From: Ruminococcus sp.
Lineage (GTDB): Bacteria; Bacillota; Clostridia; Oscillospirales; Ruminococcaceae
Length of the DNA stretch: 34,040 nucleotides
Reading direction: 5' to 3'
Assembly (NCBI GenBank): GCA_017475555.1
Contig: JAFVFL010000035.1
Span: 1 to 34,040, forward strand
Shown: positions 23,951 to 31,782 of the stretch, piece by piece
Layout of the letters: each line of letters begins with the position of its first letter
Numbering within the stretch: position 1 is the first letter of the stretch
The notes under the pieces: model-generated
The model's database searches: none
What the model was told of the DNA's origin: nothing
Seen by the model: only the letters and a program-made list of their open reading frames with translations
Made by a program: the position numbers and the translations under genes

Positions 23951-24086
23951 CAGCTGTCAGACTTTTCCTTTACACTTGTCAGAGTTTGTTAAATATGTCA
24001 GCTTATACTAACGATTTTATCACTGTGAAGTGCTTGAAAAAGGCTATATTCCGTTGTTGAAAGTAGTGAACACTAACAAAAACCAC

Positions 24087-24114
24087 TTGATTTTTGCTGA
24101 TTTTATGGTATAAT
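24087..24114 (+). promoter_or_regulatory. promoter of the ferredoxin gene
   Basis: TTGATT (24087-24092) and TATAAT (24109-24114) are 16 bases apart. Confidence 0.75.
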
Positions 24115-24125
24115 GTAATCAATAG

Positions 24126-24335
<210 letters not shown>

Positions 24336-24352
24336 TTCAGACTGAATGAACG

Positions 24353-24386
24353 AAACCGGGGAGGTCGCTGGACTTCCCCGGTTTTT
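24353..24386 (+). terminator. terminator of the ferredoxin gene
   Basis: AAACCGGGGA (24353-24362) pairs with TCCCCGGTTT (24375-24384) and runs into TTTTTATTTT. In the opposite direction it could also serve the methyltransferase gene at 24446, though with a weaker T run. Confidence 0.92.
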
Positions 24387-24445
24387 ATTTTATATTTTAT
24401 ATCGTTATTGCTTTGGCTGCTTTTTCGGTTTATATGCACATAGGC

Positions 24446-25567
24446 TCAGAAATACATGAACAGCTGACATTTCATCATGCCATTGTACAGCTTGCGGCGT
24501 TTGCGGGCTTTTGCACCGAACAGAGCCTCAAACTGCTCATGCGGTGAGATAATGAACGACGGAGTACCGCCGCCCTTTCCGAGCACCCTGCCCATTGTCC
24601 GGTAGATGTCCTCAGCCTCACGCAGCTCAAGAAGTCTCTCGCCGTATGGAGGATTGCAGATCACAATGCTCCCCTCCGGGTGGCGGAATTTCGCAATATC
24701 CTGCTGATATACCTTTATCCGGGAGCTTATCCCGGCTTTTTTTGCATTGTCGGTCGTCAGAGCCACAGCTTCATCGTCGATGTCATACCCTACGGCTTCA
24801 AATGTACACGAGCGGTCAACGCCGTCTATTGCACGGCTCCTCTCCTCACGCCATACCTCCTGGCTTGTACACTCCCACTTTTCCGCCGAAAATCTGCGGT
24901 TTATCCCCGGTGGGATATGAAGTGCCTTAAAAGCCGATTCTATCAGGATAGTACCGCTGCCGCAGAATGGGTCGCAGACCGATGAGCCGGAGCGGATATG
25001 TGCAAGGTCGGCAATTCCGGCGGCAAGAGTCTCTTTTATCGGTGCAGCGTTGGAATTGCGTCTGTAGCCTCTCTTGTGCAGCCCGGCACCGCTCGTATCG
25101 AGGTATACCGTCACGATATCCTTGAGGATACTGAACTGTATCTGCACCTTTGCACCCTCCTCGGAGAACCAGCCTATGCCGTATTTCTCCTTCAGCCGCT
25201 CGACTGCTGCCTTTTTGATTATTGACTGGCAGTCCGGAACGCTGTGCAGCTTTGAGTCGAGGGAATATCCCTTGACCGGGAACGCATCGTCCCTGCCGAT
25301 GAAGCGTTCGAGCTCTATTGACTTCACTCCCTGGAAAAGCTCCTCAAAGCTCTCCGCCCGGAATTCAGCAAGCTCGATCAGAACTCTCTCCGCCGTGGCG
25401 AGGCACAGATTCGCCCGTGCGAGGATATCCTCACCTCCGCTGAACGTTATCCGCCCGTCCGTTACCCTTATATCCTCTCCGCCTATCCGTGTCACCTCGA
25501 ATTTCAGCACGCTCTCAAGCCCGAAATGGCACGGACAGCACAGTCTTAGTCTGTTGTTTTTATCCAT
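24446..25567 (-). CDS. THUMP-domain class I SAM-dependent RNA methyltransferase (RlmL/YpsC-like)
   Basis: 373 residues. The N-terminal part (about 1-165) has the ferredoxin-like plus THUMP layout of the RlmL/YpsC/Trm14 group (CHFGLESVLKFEV, then HKRGYRRNSNAAPIKETLAA). The C-terminal Rossmann domain has motif I DPFCGSGT (199-206) and the catalytic NPPYGERL (305-312), typical of N2-guanine methylation in rRNA. The open frame extends upstream into an alternative frame of the PBP tail, but ATG at 25567 behind GGGGG is the real start. It follows a class A PBP gene and a hairpin. Confidence 0.93.
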   Translation of the reverse strand: MDKNNRLRLCCPCHFGLESVLKFEVTRIGGEDIRVTDGRITFSGGEDILARANLCLATAERVLIELAEFRAESFEELFQGVKSIELERFIGRDDAFPVKGYSLDSKLHSVPDCQSIIKKAAVERLKEKYGIGWFSEEGAKVQIQFSILKDIVTVYLDTSGAGLHKRGYRRNSNAAPIKETLAAGIADLAHIRSGSSVCDPFCGSGTILIESAFKALHIPPGINRRFSAEKWECTSQEVWREERSRAIDGVDRSCTFEAVGYDIDDEAVALTTDNAKKAGISSRIKVYQQDIAKFRHPEGSIVICNPPYGERLLELREAEDIYRTMGRVLGKGGGTPSFIISPHEQFEALFGAKARKRRKLYNGMMKCQLFMYF

Positions 25568-25584
25568 AAATATCCCCCTGTCAA

Positions 25585-25612
25585 AAGAGCCTGTCCGACA
25601 AGACAGGCTCTT
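25585..25612 (-). terminator. terminator/attenuator between the PBP and methyltransferase genes
   Basis: AAGAGCCTGTC (25585-25595) pairs perfectly with GACAGGCTCTT (25602-25612), followed on the minus strand by a short TTTT run. It lies in the 55-base gap and would limit read-through into the methyltransferase gene. Confidence 0.75.
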
Positions 25613-25622
25613 AGTTATTTTA

Positions 25623-28331
25623 TCACCACTGACTGCCGTCGCCGCCGGTCCAGTCGCCGCCGCCAGTCCAGTCACCGCCGGAATTATCCGTCCAGCCGCC
25701 GGTGTCGCCCCATGTGCCGGTATCGCCGCCGCCTGACCAGTCGCTGCCGGAATTATCAGTCCAGCCGCTGTCGCCGCCGCTCCAGTCAGTGCCGCCGGAG
25801 TAATCCGTCCAGCCACTGTCACCGCCGGTCGACCAGTCGGTACCTGAGTTATCCGTCCATGTGCTGCCGGAGTTGTCCGTCCAGCCTGAGCTGCTGTTGT
25901 CTGTCCATGAGTTGTCGTTGTAGGAATTATCCGTCCAGGTGTTTCCGGAGTTGTTGTTCCATGTGTTGCTGTTGCTGTTATCGGAGCTGCTGTAGCCGTT
26001 TGAAACGTATACTCCGGTGTGGCTTCCGGTGCATACGGGAGCATTTGTGGACTTCCAGTAGCCTGTTATGCCCTTTGAGCAGTAGGGGCCTGCTATCATG
26101 CCGGTCGCTGCACACATCGGAGCCTCTGTAACAGTCTCCACAGGCTCAAAGTCGAGCGGGGTATCCGGGAACATCGTGTCTGCGTAGTCGCCTATTATAG
26201 CCTTCCATACAGAAGCCGAGTGGAACGAGGTCGGCAGTGAGAGTGCGTCATTATACTCCTTATAGCCGATAGTTACGCCGCTTACGAAGTCTCTTGTAAG
26301 TCCTACGAAGGTAAGGTCGTACCAGTTATCAGTCGTACCGGTCTTGCCGCAGAGCACCTTGTTATTGAGCCTTGCAAATGTACCTGTACCATTCTGTACT
26401 ACGTTCTTGAGCAGGCGGTTCATTACCCATGCAGTCTCATCCGAGACAGCCTGACGGGGATTTCCGTCATTGGAGTATATGACATTGTGGTTTGCGTCCT
26501 CTATCTTGGAGATTATATGCGCCTCGCAGTACGTACCATAGTTACCGTAGGGAATATAGGCGTTTACGAGGTTTTCGAGTGTGATACCGTAGGTGAGTGA
26601 GCCGACTGACAGAGGTGAGTAGTCCTCGTCCTCAGGGTCGAGCTGCATACCCATATTTTCTGTACAGAATTCCCATACAGCCTTAGGTGTAAGGTCACGG
26701 CAGAGCTGAGCCGGGACTGTATTGAACGACTGCTGGAGGAAGTAGTAAACGTTGTGGTAAGCATGGGATATCGAGGTCTTGCTGTCAACGGAATAGTTGG
26801 TCGGCCACGGCTTTCCGTCTATCTCCATTATCGACTCGTCCTGGAAGATGCTTCCCCAGTGGATATAATCCGTTTCAAGGGCAAGTCCATAGGTCGATAT
26901 AGGCTTCATAGTAGAGCCTATCTGCCTCGGCTCATCGACCGCATAGTTGGTAACGAGAGAGTCTGTCTTTTCGCCCCAGTTACCGAGCAGGCACTTTACC
27001 GAGCCGTCGTAGTTGAGGGCAATGAAGCCGACGTGCGGCAGCTGCTCCTCAGCAGTACCGTCGCCGTCAAGGTCTACCCACTTACGGACAGTCGAGGACG
27101 ACATGATATTGTCAAGGCTGCTGCACCGCTCCTCAACGAACTCCTGCATCTGGTCATCGAGTGTTGAGTAAATGCGGTAGCCGCCCTTGTTTATACGCTT
27201 TATAGCCTCCCACTTGTCGATATTGTACTGATCCATGAGGTAGTGAGCTGCCTCGTACATCATTGCATCGACTTCCCATGTGTAGATGTCCTGCTGATCC
27301 TCAAGCTCCTGGAGATCCACCTCCGGGTGAAGCTTTCTGTACTCATCTGAATCGGTGTAGATTATCTTGGTGTTGAGGTATTCCTGGTACTCGTCATAGG
27401 TGATAGCACCGTTATCGTACATCTGCCAGAGAACGTATTCCTGACGTATCTTGTTGTTGGCACGCCCGTCAACGATTAGGTTGCCGGCGTCGTCATAGGT
27501 CTCAACGAACGGGCCGTAATACTGCGGGCTCTGCGGTATAGCCGCAAGCACGGCAGCCTCCGGGGTAGTCAGCTCCTCAACGTTTTTGCCGAAATAACGT
27601 GTTGCAGCGAGCTGTATACCGTTTATAGGGCCGCCGAAGCCGATGTAATTGAGGTACTCCTCAAGTATCTCGTCCTTTGAGTAGGATTTTTCGAGCTGCA
27701 TCGCACTGAATATCTCACGTATCTTACGCTGCGGAGTATGCTCATTGTCTCCGGTGAGGTTCTTTACGAGCTGCTGGGTAATTGTCGAACCACCCTGGTC
27801 GGTGTCGTAGAAATGAACGAACATATTGAGGAACGCCGAGAAGGTACGCTTGTAGTCAACGCCGTCATGGGTGTAGAATCTCTCGTCCTCGGTGCAGACA
27901 AAGGCGTTGCGGACATCCTGCGGTATGCGGTCGATAGACACCGGTATACGCTGTACGTCGGTTTTTATCTGCTTGAGCACTGTAAGCTCCTTGCTGCCGT
28001 CCTCCTGAGTTTTATAGCCATAGAAATAGGTATCGCTTCCGGATTCGAGCTCGGACAGAGTGATGTTCGTTGAATCCTCCATGAAGTCGAGGACGTAAAC
28101 TGTCAGGGCGGTCGCAACTATCGTACCGGTGATGACCATAACGAGGAAAAGCGAGAGCAAGGCAGTTGCAATGACCATGAAAAACTTCTTTATCACAGTC
28201 AGGATCACGCTTTTTTTCTTCTTTTTCTTTTTTCTGGTATTTGGTGCAGCGTTGTTATGTTTTCTCCCTGTATCCGGGGAGTCTGCGGAGTTATCCGGGA
28301 CGCTGCTGAGATTGCTGTTCTCTGTTGCCAT
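25623..28331 (-). CDS. pbpA: class A penicillin-binding protein (transglycosylase/transpeptidase) with a Trp/Asn/Ser/Gly repeat tail
   Basis: It polymerises and crosslinks peptidoglycan at the membrane. 902 residues: a Lys-rich cytosolic start (KKKKKKK, 34-40), one transmembrane segment (about 52-82), a GT51 domain with Glu148 (CTEDERFYTHDG) and GGSTITQQL (180-188), and a transpeptidase domain with STMK (473-476), SFN (535-537) and KTG (663-665). From about residue 780 to 902 the tail is a low-complexity repeat with units such as SGWTDNSG and DWSGG; low-complexity tails occur in other Firmicute PBPs, but this Trp-rich one is unusual. The ATG at 28331 has only a modest GGGATAAAGT site with a hairpin (28340-28356) just upstream. 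The gene symbol is generic. Confidence 0.93.
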   Translation of the reverse strand: MATENSNLSSVPDNSADSPDTGRKHNNAAPNTRKKKKKKKSVILTVIKKFFMVIATALLSLFLVMVITGTIVATALTVYVLDFMEDSTNITLSELESGSDTYFYGYKTQEDGSKELTVLKQIKTDVQRIPVSIDRIPQDVRNAFVCTEDERFYTHDGVDYKRTFSAFLNMFVHFYDTDQGGSTITQQLVKNLTGDNEHTPQRKIREIFSAMQLEKSYSKDEILEEYLNYIGFGGPINGIQLAATRYFGKNVEELTTPEAAVLAAIPQSPQYYGPFVETYDDAGNLIVDGRANNKIRQEYVLWQMYDNGAITYDEYQEYLNTKIIYTDSDEYRKLHPEVDLQELEDQQDIYTWEVDAMMYEAAHYLMDQYNIDKWEAIKRINKGGYRIYSTLDDQMQEFVEERCSSLDNIMSSSTVRKWVDLDGDGTAEEQLPHVGFIALNYDGSVKCLLGNWGEKTDSLVTNYAVDEPRQIGSTMKPISTYGLALETDYIHWGSIFQDESIMEIDGKPWPTNYSVDSKTSISHAYHNVYYFLQQSFNTVPAQLCRDLTPKAVWEFCTENMGMQLDPEDEDYSPLSVGSLTYGITLENLVNAYIPYGNYGTYCEAHIISKIEDANHNVIYSNDGNPRQAVSDETAWVMNRLLKNVVQNGTGTFARLNNKVLCGKTGTTDNWYDLTFVGLTRDFVSGVTIGYKEYNDALSLPTSFHSASVWKAIIGDYADTMFPDTPLDFEPVETVTEAPMCAATGMIAGPYCSKGITGYWKSTNAPVCTGSHTGVYVSNGYSSSDNSNSNTWNNNSGNTWTDNSYNDNSWTDNSSSGWTDNSGSTWTDNSGTDWSTGGDSGWTDYSGGTDWSGGDSGWTDNSGSDWSGGGDTGTWGDTGGWTDNSGGDWTGGGDWTGGDGSQW
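25626..25994 (-). repeat. degenerate tandem repeats coding the PBP tail
   Basis: About fifteen short units alternate Trp, Thr/Ser, Asp/Asn and Gly codons; many encode (G/S)(W/T)TDNSG. The GC-rich later part (25626-25850) is more regular than the earlier Asn/Ser part, suggesting expansion by slippage. Confidence 0.8.
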
Positions 28332-28412
28332 ACTTTATCCCGTCCGGAGCGGACGGCACATCTCCTTTCAGATAATTTTGAATATCGGATTGCGGACATA
28401 CTATTCACAGCT

Positions 28413-28441
28413 ATTATACCACAGCTGCCGTGATTTGTTAA
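28413..28441 (-). promoter_or_regulatory. promoter of the class A PBP gene
   Basis: On the minus strand TTAACA (28441-28436) and TATAAT (28418-28413) are 17 bases apart. The leader is about 75 bases long. Confidence 0.75.
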
Positions 28442-28468
28442 GCGGTTCGGAGAAAAAACTGAAAAAAT

Positions 28469-28498
28469 TTGTATAATCAAGCAAAAATGGTCTATAAT
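28469..28498 (+). promoter_or_regulatory. promoter of the BofC-like gene
   Basis: TTGTAT (28469-28474) and TATAAT (28493-28498) are 18 bases apart. The -35 is weak. It is divergent from the PBP promoter. Confidence 0.5.
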
Positions 28499-28555
28499 AT
28501 CCACAGCAATTCGTTGAATTTTGCTCCTTTGAGAGCAGAAAAGGAGGAATGAGCA

Positions 28556-28909
28556 ATGGGCAGGGCGTTGAAAAAAATTGACCGGAGGGCATTTTTTGCA
28601 CTTCTGACAGCTGCGGCGGTGTCGGGATTCATCGTTATCTGTACGCTCGGTCAGACAGTCCAGCGGCAGAGAGCTGCGGCGAAAACTGAGGAGATATACC
28701 GGACACCGGAGGAGCTTGGGGATGTGTATCTTGTCCGGGAGTACAATGGACGGATAGGGGTGTTCCGTGACGGGGGAGATGTGCCGTATCGCATCATAGA
28801 TTACGATATATCGCTGCTTTCGGACATGGACAGGGAGATGATAGCCGGGGGAGTGGTCATGACCTCGGACGAGGAGCTGCGGCAGTTCATCGAGGATATT
28901 GCGACATAA
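28556..28909 (+). CDS. membrane-anchored BofC-like protein
   Basis: 117 residues: one N-terminal membrane anchor (about 12-31), a linker, and a small domain (about 53-117) with YLVREYNGRIGVFRDGG and a conserved-looking end DREMIAGGVVMTSDEELRQF. This arrangement resembles the C-terminal domain of BofC, which in B. subtilis restrains SpoIVB during sporulation. spoIVB is also in this window, but 9 kb away. The BofC link is a family impression. The ATG at 28556 follows GGAGG with eight bases between. A hairpin closes the unit. Confidence 0.75.
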   Translation: MGRALKKIDRRAFFALLTAAAVSGFIVICTLGQTVQRQRAAAKTEEIYRTPEELGDVYLVREYNGRIGVFRDGGDVPYRIIDYDISLLSDMDREMIAGGVVMTSDEELRQFIEDIAT

Positions 28910-28911
28910 CG

Positions 28912-28939
28912 ACAGGGGACGGCAGAAGCTGTCCCCTGT
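28912..28939 (+). terminator. hairpin terminator of the BofC-like gene
   Basis: ACAGGGGAC (28912-28920) pairs perfectly with GTCCCCTGT (28931-28939), then TTTACATATATT. It also lies ten bases below the stop of the convergent fragment. Confidence 0.7.
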
Positions 28940-28948
28940 TTACATATA

Positions 28949-29506
28949 TTATACGATATCATCTATCCGCCATAAGCCGTCGCTGCCCTTTTTCATTCTT
29001 ATCCCAAAGACTGCATTATCGCCGTCATATGTGCTGAATTGTGCTGTAAATCCGTCATCTGACAAGTCAAATATCTCTATCGGCTCGTCCGGTATCCTGC
29101 CGCTGACATTCCACAGCCACTGTGCATTATCATCTGCGGCAACATAGCACATACCGTCATCATCTGCTATATATATCGGATATCCTGTGCTTTCGTCCGT
29201 ATCATGATCTGTCGCATACGGAGGGAATTTTTCAAGAAAATCCTCGGTAAAGTCATATGACATCATTTCTATAGTGTCGGTAAAGGTAAGATGATCGAGT
29301 GAATCGAGCAGAACAGGATAATATACATATGGTGAATCGGGTATCTCAAGTGCCGGGTAACTATCGTCATACTGTCTGAACTCCGTGAGCCAGCGACGGT
29401 AGTTAAAAAATGCTGCTGCGGCTATTAACTCGTATGTATCGCTGACCTCAGCATTGTTTATTTTCCAGCCGTCAGCTGTTCTTATAAAACTGAATTCGTA
29501 TGGGAC
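28949..29506 (-). pseudogene. frameshifted 3' part of the putative anti-sigma gene
   Basis: The frame that begins at about 29506 (VPYEFSFIRTADGWKINNAEVSD) runs open for 185 codons to the stop at 28949. It has no start codon or ribosome site at its head; the only starts are internal Met codons at 29266 and 29263 (MMSYDF). It picks up exactly where the longer upstream frame goes astray: GWKINNAEVSD mirrors GWRISSCEYSD of the first extracellular unit upstream. So it is the continuation of the gene at 29482-31089, shifted by one base near 29505-29515. An acidic aromatic C-terminal region follows (about 110 residues). Mutation, sequencing error and programmed frameshifting are all possible. Confidence 0.8.
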
Positions 29507-31089
29507 GCCGGCGTGTCCGTATCATAGACTACTTCTTCACCATAGACGACGCTGTTATGGGCTTCGGGATTGCGGTAACGGGTCGCTGTGAAGCTGAGTA
29601 CGCCGCCGTTATCGTCACGGGCTGTAACATTTATATCCGTAATATCTCCGTCAAGCCAGAAATCATCCCCGTCCGGGTGCGGATAGCTTGGTCTTACTGA
29701 GTAAAGCTTGCCGTTGTAGTCGATATACTCACCATCGCCTTCCTTAAACAAGCTTTGTGCGGTCAGCTCCGCTTTGTTTTCATACTCACTCATGTCACCG
29801 GAGATACGTGACAGGAATCTTCCGTTTCCGATGTCACAGTTATTGCCGAAATTCTCAGTAACTACGCTGTAATAAAAGCTTCTTATATCCTCACACGAGC
29901 TGAACCTCTCGTCTGTGACCTCATAGTAGTTAAAGTCAGTGATCATTTCACCTGTCTCACTGTCAGTCAGCGTGAATGACGGATATGCGGTATCGACTGT
30001 TTCGGGACCATATAAAGCGAGTTTTTCAAGCTCAGCGTAGCTGTCGGTTATCTTTTCTGCGATCGTCGGGAGCTCGTCATCATATATCGGTATTTGCTCC
30101 GCAGCAGGCTCTGTCACAGTAGTTGTCACCTCGTCCGGGGCGTACTGCTTGTCTGAGTATTCACAGCTGCTTATCCGCCAGCCATTGGCGTTTATCCCCT
30201 CGCCCTCCGAGGCTGTTATGACAAATCTCATTGCACCGCCGGCAATGCTCCCGGAATGATGATCATACCACCTGACAACTGTTATCGAGTTGTCGGAAAT
30301 TTCCTCTATATCGACCGGCACCTGACACCAGTACATATCCGGCTCATCCTGCTGCTCCGGTGTGAGCCAGAGCTGGTCGAGCCAAAGCATACCAGCGTAC
30401 CCCATAAAATCTGCTCTTGCCTCGGAATACAGCGGAAAATTCTTCGGGTCAGTCCCGACTCCTACCGGATATTCAACGCCGAGCCAGTCTGCATACTTCT
30501 CCTCGTAATAATCCTCTGTGACTATGCCGCAGATGTAGTCCTTCAGCTCACTGAGACTGCTGAACCTCTCGTCAGTCACTTTTCTGTAGGTAAAATCAAT
30601 ACATTCACTGTCTGAGTCGTCCGTGCTGTCATTCCGGAATGTAAGGACTATCCTGTCGACAGGGTCAGTCTGTACATATTCACGCAGATATTCAAGCTCC
30701 AGCCATTTGTCGGTCATTTCCTCAGCTATCGCATCATAGTCAAGCGAGATCGCCGTTGAGCTTTCTTCCGGAGTATTGCCGATATTGGGCGAATTATGCC
30801 GCAGCAGCATTACCCCGCCGACCGAGCCTGCGACAAGTGCCGCCGCAGCTGCAATGCTCACAGTCCACTGCCATACAGGACGGCGGTACCTCTCAACACC
30901 GCTGACCTCTGCGGATATATCCGTGTTATCCGTCTGATTCTTACTGTTTTTGTATTTTTTCTCACTCATAGCAAAGATCCTCTCTTTTTCCTCGCTGGTG
31001 AGCGTTTCTCCGGCATCTCCGGAGAGCCTCTGTCCGTCCTCTGCCGCAATTTTCAGAAGCTCGTCAAGCCCTTCGCCGCTAATTTTCAT
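29482..31089 (-). CDS. membrane-anchored putative anti-sigma factor with duplicated extracellular domain (truncated by frameshift)
   Basis: 535 residues in this frame. A cytosolic N-terminal part (1-70, with LTSEEKERIFAMSEKKY) is the likely sigma-binding segment. One transmembrane segment (about 73-96) follows, then a large extracytoplasmic region with two similar units: about 117-313 and 337 onward. Both contain VTDERFSS (171-178 and 391-398) and a following (V/I)VTE(D/N). The frame ends in an out-of-frame tail (about eight residues) because of a one-base shift near 29505-29515; the true C-terminus continues in 28949-29506. It lies 12 bases below an ECF sigma gene, which is the basis for the anti-sigma call. 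ATG follows a GGAGG-type site. Confidence 0.75.
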   Translation of the reverse strand: MKISGEGLDELLKIAAEDGQRLSGDAGETLTSEEKERIFAMSEKKYKNSKNQTDNTDISAEVSGVERYRRPVWQWTVSIAAAAALVAGSVGGVMLLRHNSPNIGNTPEESSTAISLDYDAIAEEMTDKWLELEYLREYVQTDPVDRIVLTFRNDSTDDSDSECIDFTYRKVTDERFSSLSELKDYICGIVTEDYYEEKYADWLGVEYPVGVGTDPKNFPLYSEARADFMGYAGMLWLDQLWLTPEQQDEPDMYWCQVPVDIEEISDNSITVVRWYDHHSGSIAGGAMRFVITASEGEGINANGWRISSCEYSDKQYAPDEVTTTVTEPAAEQIPIYDDELPTIAEKITDSYAELEKLALYGPETVDTAYPSFTLTDSETGEMITDFNYYEVTDERFSSCEDIRSFYYSVVTENFGNNCDIGNGRFLSRISGDMSEYENKAELTAQSLFKEGDGEYIDYNGKLYSVRPSYPHPDGDDFWLDGDITDINVTARDDNGGVLSFTATRYRNPEAHNSVVYGEEVVYDTDTPASHTNSVL

Positions 31090-31101
31090 CAGATACCCTC
31101 C

Positions 31102-31674
31102 TTAGTCCGGTATGTCAGTGATACCGGCTTTTTCGAGTGACCTTTTCAGTCTTTTCCTTGCCCGGATACTGCGTTTCTGCACGGCTGCCTCCGTCATTGA
31201 AAGCTTCTGTGCTATCTCACGCACTGTCAGTCCGCTGAAATACTGCTGCGAGATTATCGTGCAGTCCGGCTCACCGAGCTGCTCCACCTGTTCACGAATT
31301 ATCCTTCGCAGCTCATTTCTTTCAGCTGCCGAGGTTATATCAGCCCCGTTCGCCGGGATATCATAAGCCTCCTCGATAGGCACATCTCTGCCGCTTCGGA
31401 CTGAGAGCCGCCGGAAGAAGTCGATCGCCGTCCGTTTGGCAATTGCAGCAATAAGCGGCTTGAATCCGCTGCTTTCATTGATACCCTTATCGCAGCAGAT
31501 AAATATTTCCGCAAAGATATCACTGACGCATTCCTCTATATCCTCACGGCTGCCGCAGCTTCTGAGCTTTTCAGCAGCTATGGCATAAACATAGGCACAG
31601 CAGCGGTCGAACAGGGCACGCCTCCCCTCGTCCGGAGACCTTTCCAGAAGCCGGAAAAGCTCACCATCAGTCAT
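31102..31674 (-). CDS. ECF-type RNA polymerase sigma factor
   Basis: A 190-residue sigma-70 family protein. Region 2 spans about 15-90 (with REDIEECVSDIFAEIF) and region 4 about 120-180, with a helix-turn-helix LTVREIAQKLSMTEAAVQKR. There is no region 3. ATG at 31674 follows GAGGTGATAAA. It is co-directional with, and 12 bases from, the membrane-anchored partner gene, a standard ECF/anti-sigma arrangement. Two TGTCCG copies about 17-20 bases apart lie upstream (about 31710-31735) and might be part of an autoregulated promoter; this is untested. The regulated genes are unknown. Confidence 0.92.
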   Translation of the reverse strand: MTDGELFRLLERSPDEGRRALFDRCCAYVYAIAAEKLRSCGSREDIEECVSDIFAEIFICCDKGINESSGFKPLIAAIAKRTAIDFFRRLSVRSGRDVPIEEAYDIPANGADITSAAERNELRRIIREQVEQLGEPDCTIISQQYFSGLTVREIAQKLSMTEAAVQKRSIRARKRLKRSLEKAGITDIPD

Positions 31675-31743
31675 TTTATCACCTCAAAGACCAGTCTTTG
31701 TAAAATACAATCGGACAGAGCAGAGAAAACCGGACATATTTTT

Positions 31744-31775
31744 AAAAAAATGGGACGTCCCTTTCAGAACGTCCC
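31744..31775 (-). terminator. terminator of the sialidase-type gene
   Basis: GGGACGT (31752-31758) pairs with ACGTCCC (31769-31775), followed on the minus strand by seven T. It separates the sialidase-type gene from the sigma-factor operon. Confidence 0.9.
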
Positions 31776-31782
31776 GCTGATA

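Noticed and set aside
23951..24086. Three TGTCAG copies after the transglutaminase-like gene
   Set aside because: The spacing (22 and 19 bases) is irregular and the flanks differ; the first is part of a palindrome at the stop codon. Too weak to call an operator array.
24446..26044. A longer start for the methyltransferase giving a Thr/Ala/Gly-rich N-terminal extension
   Set aside because: The extension is an alternative frame of the PBP repeat tail; ATG at 25567 has a ribosome site and gives the family N-terminus.
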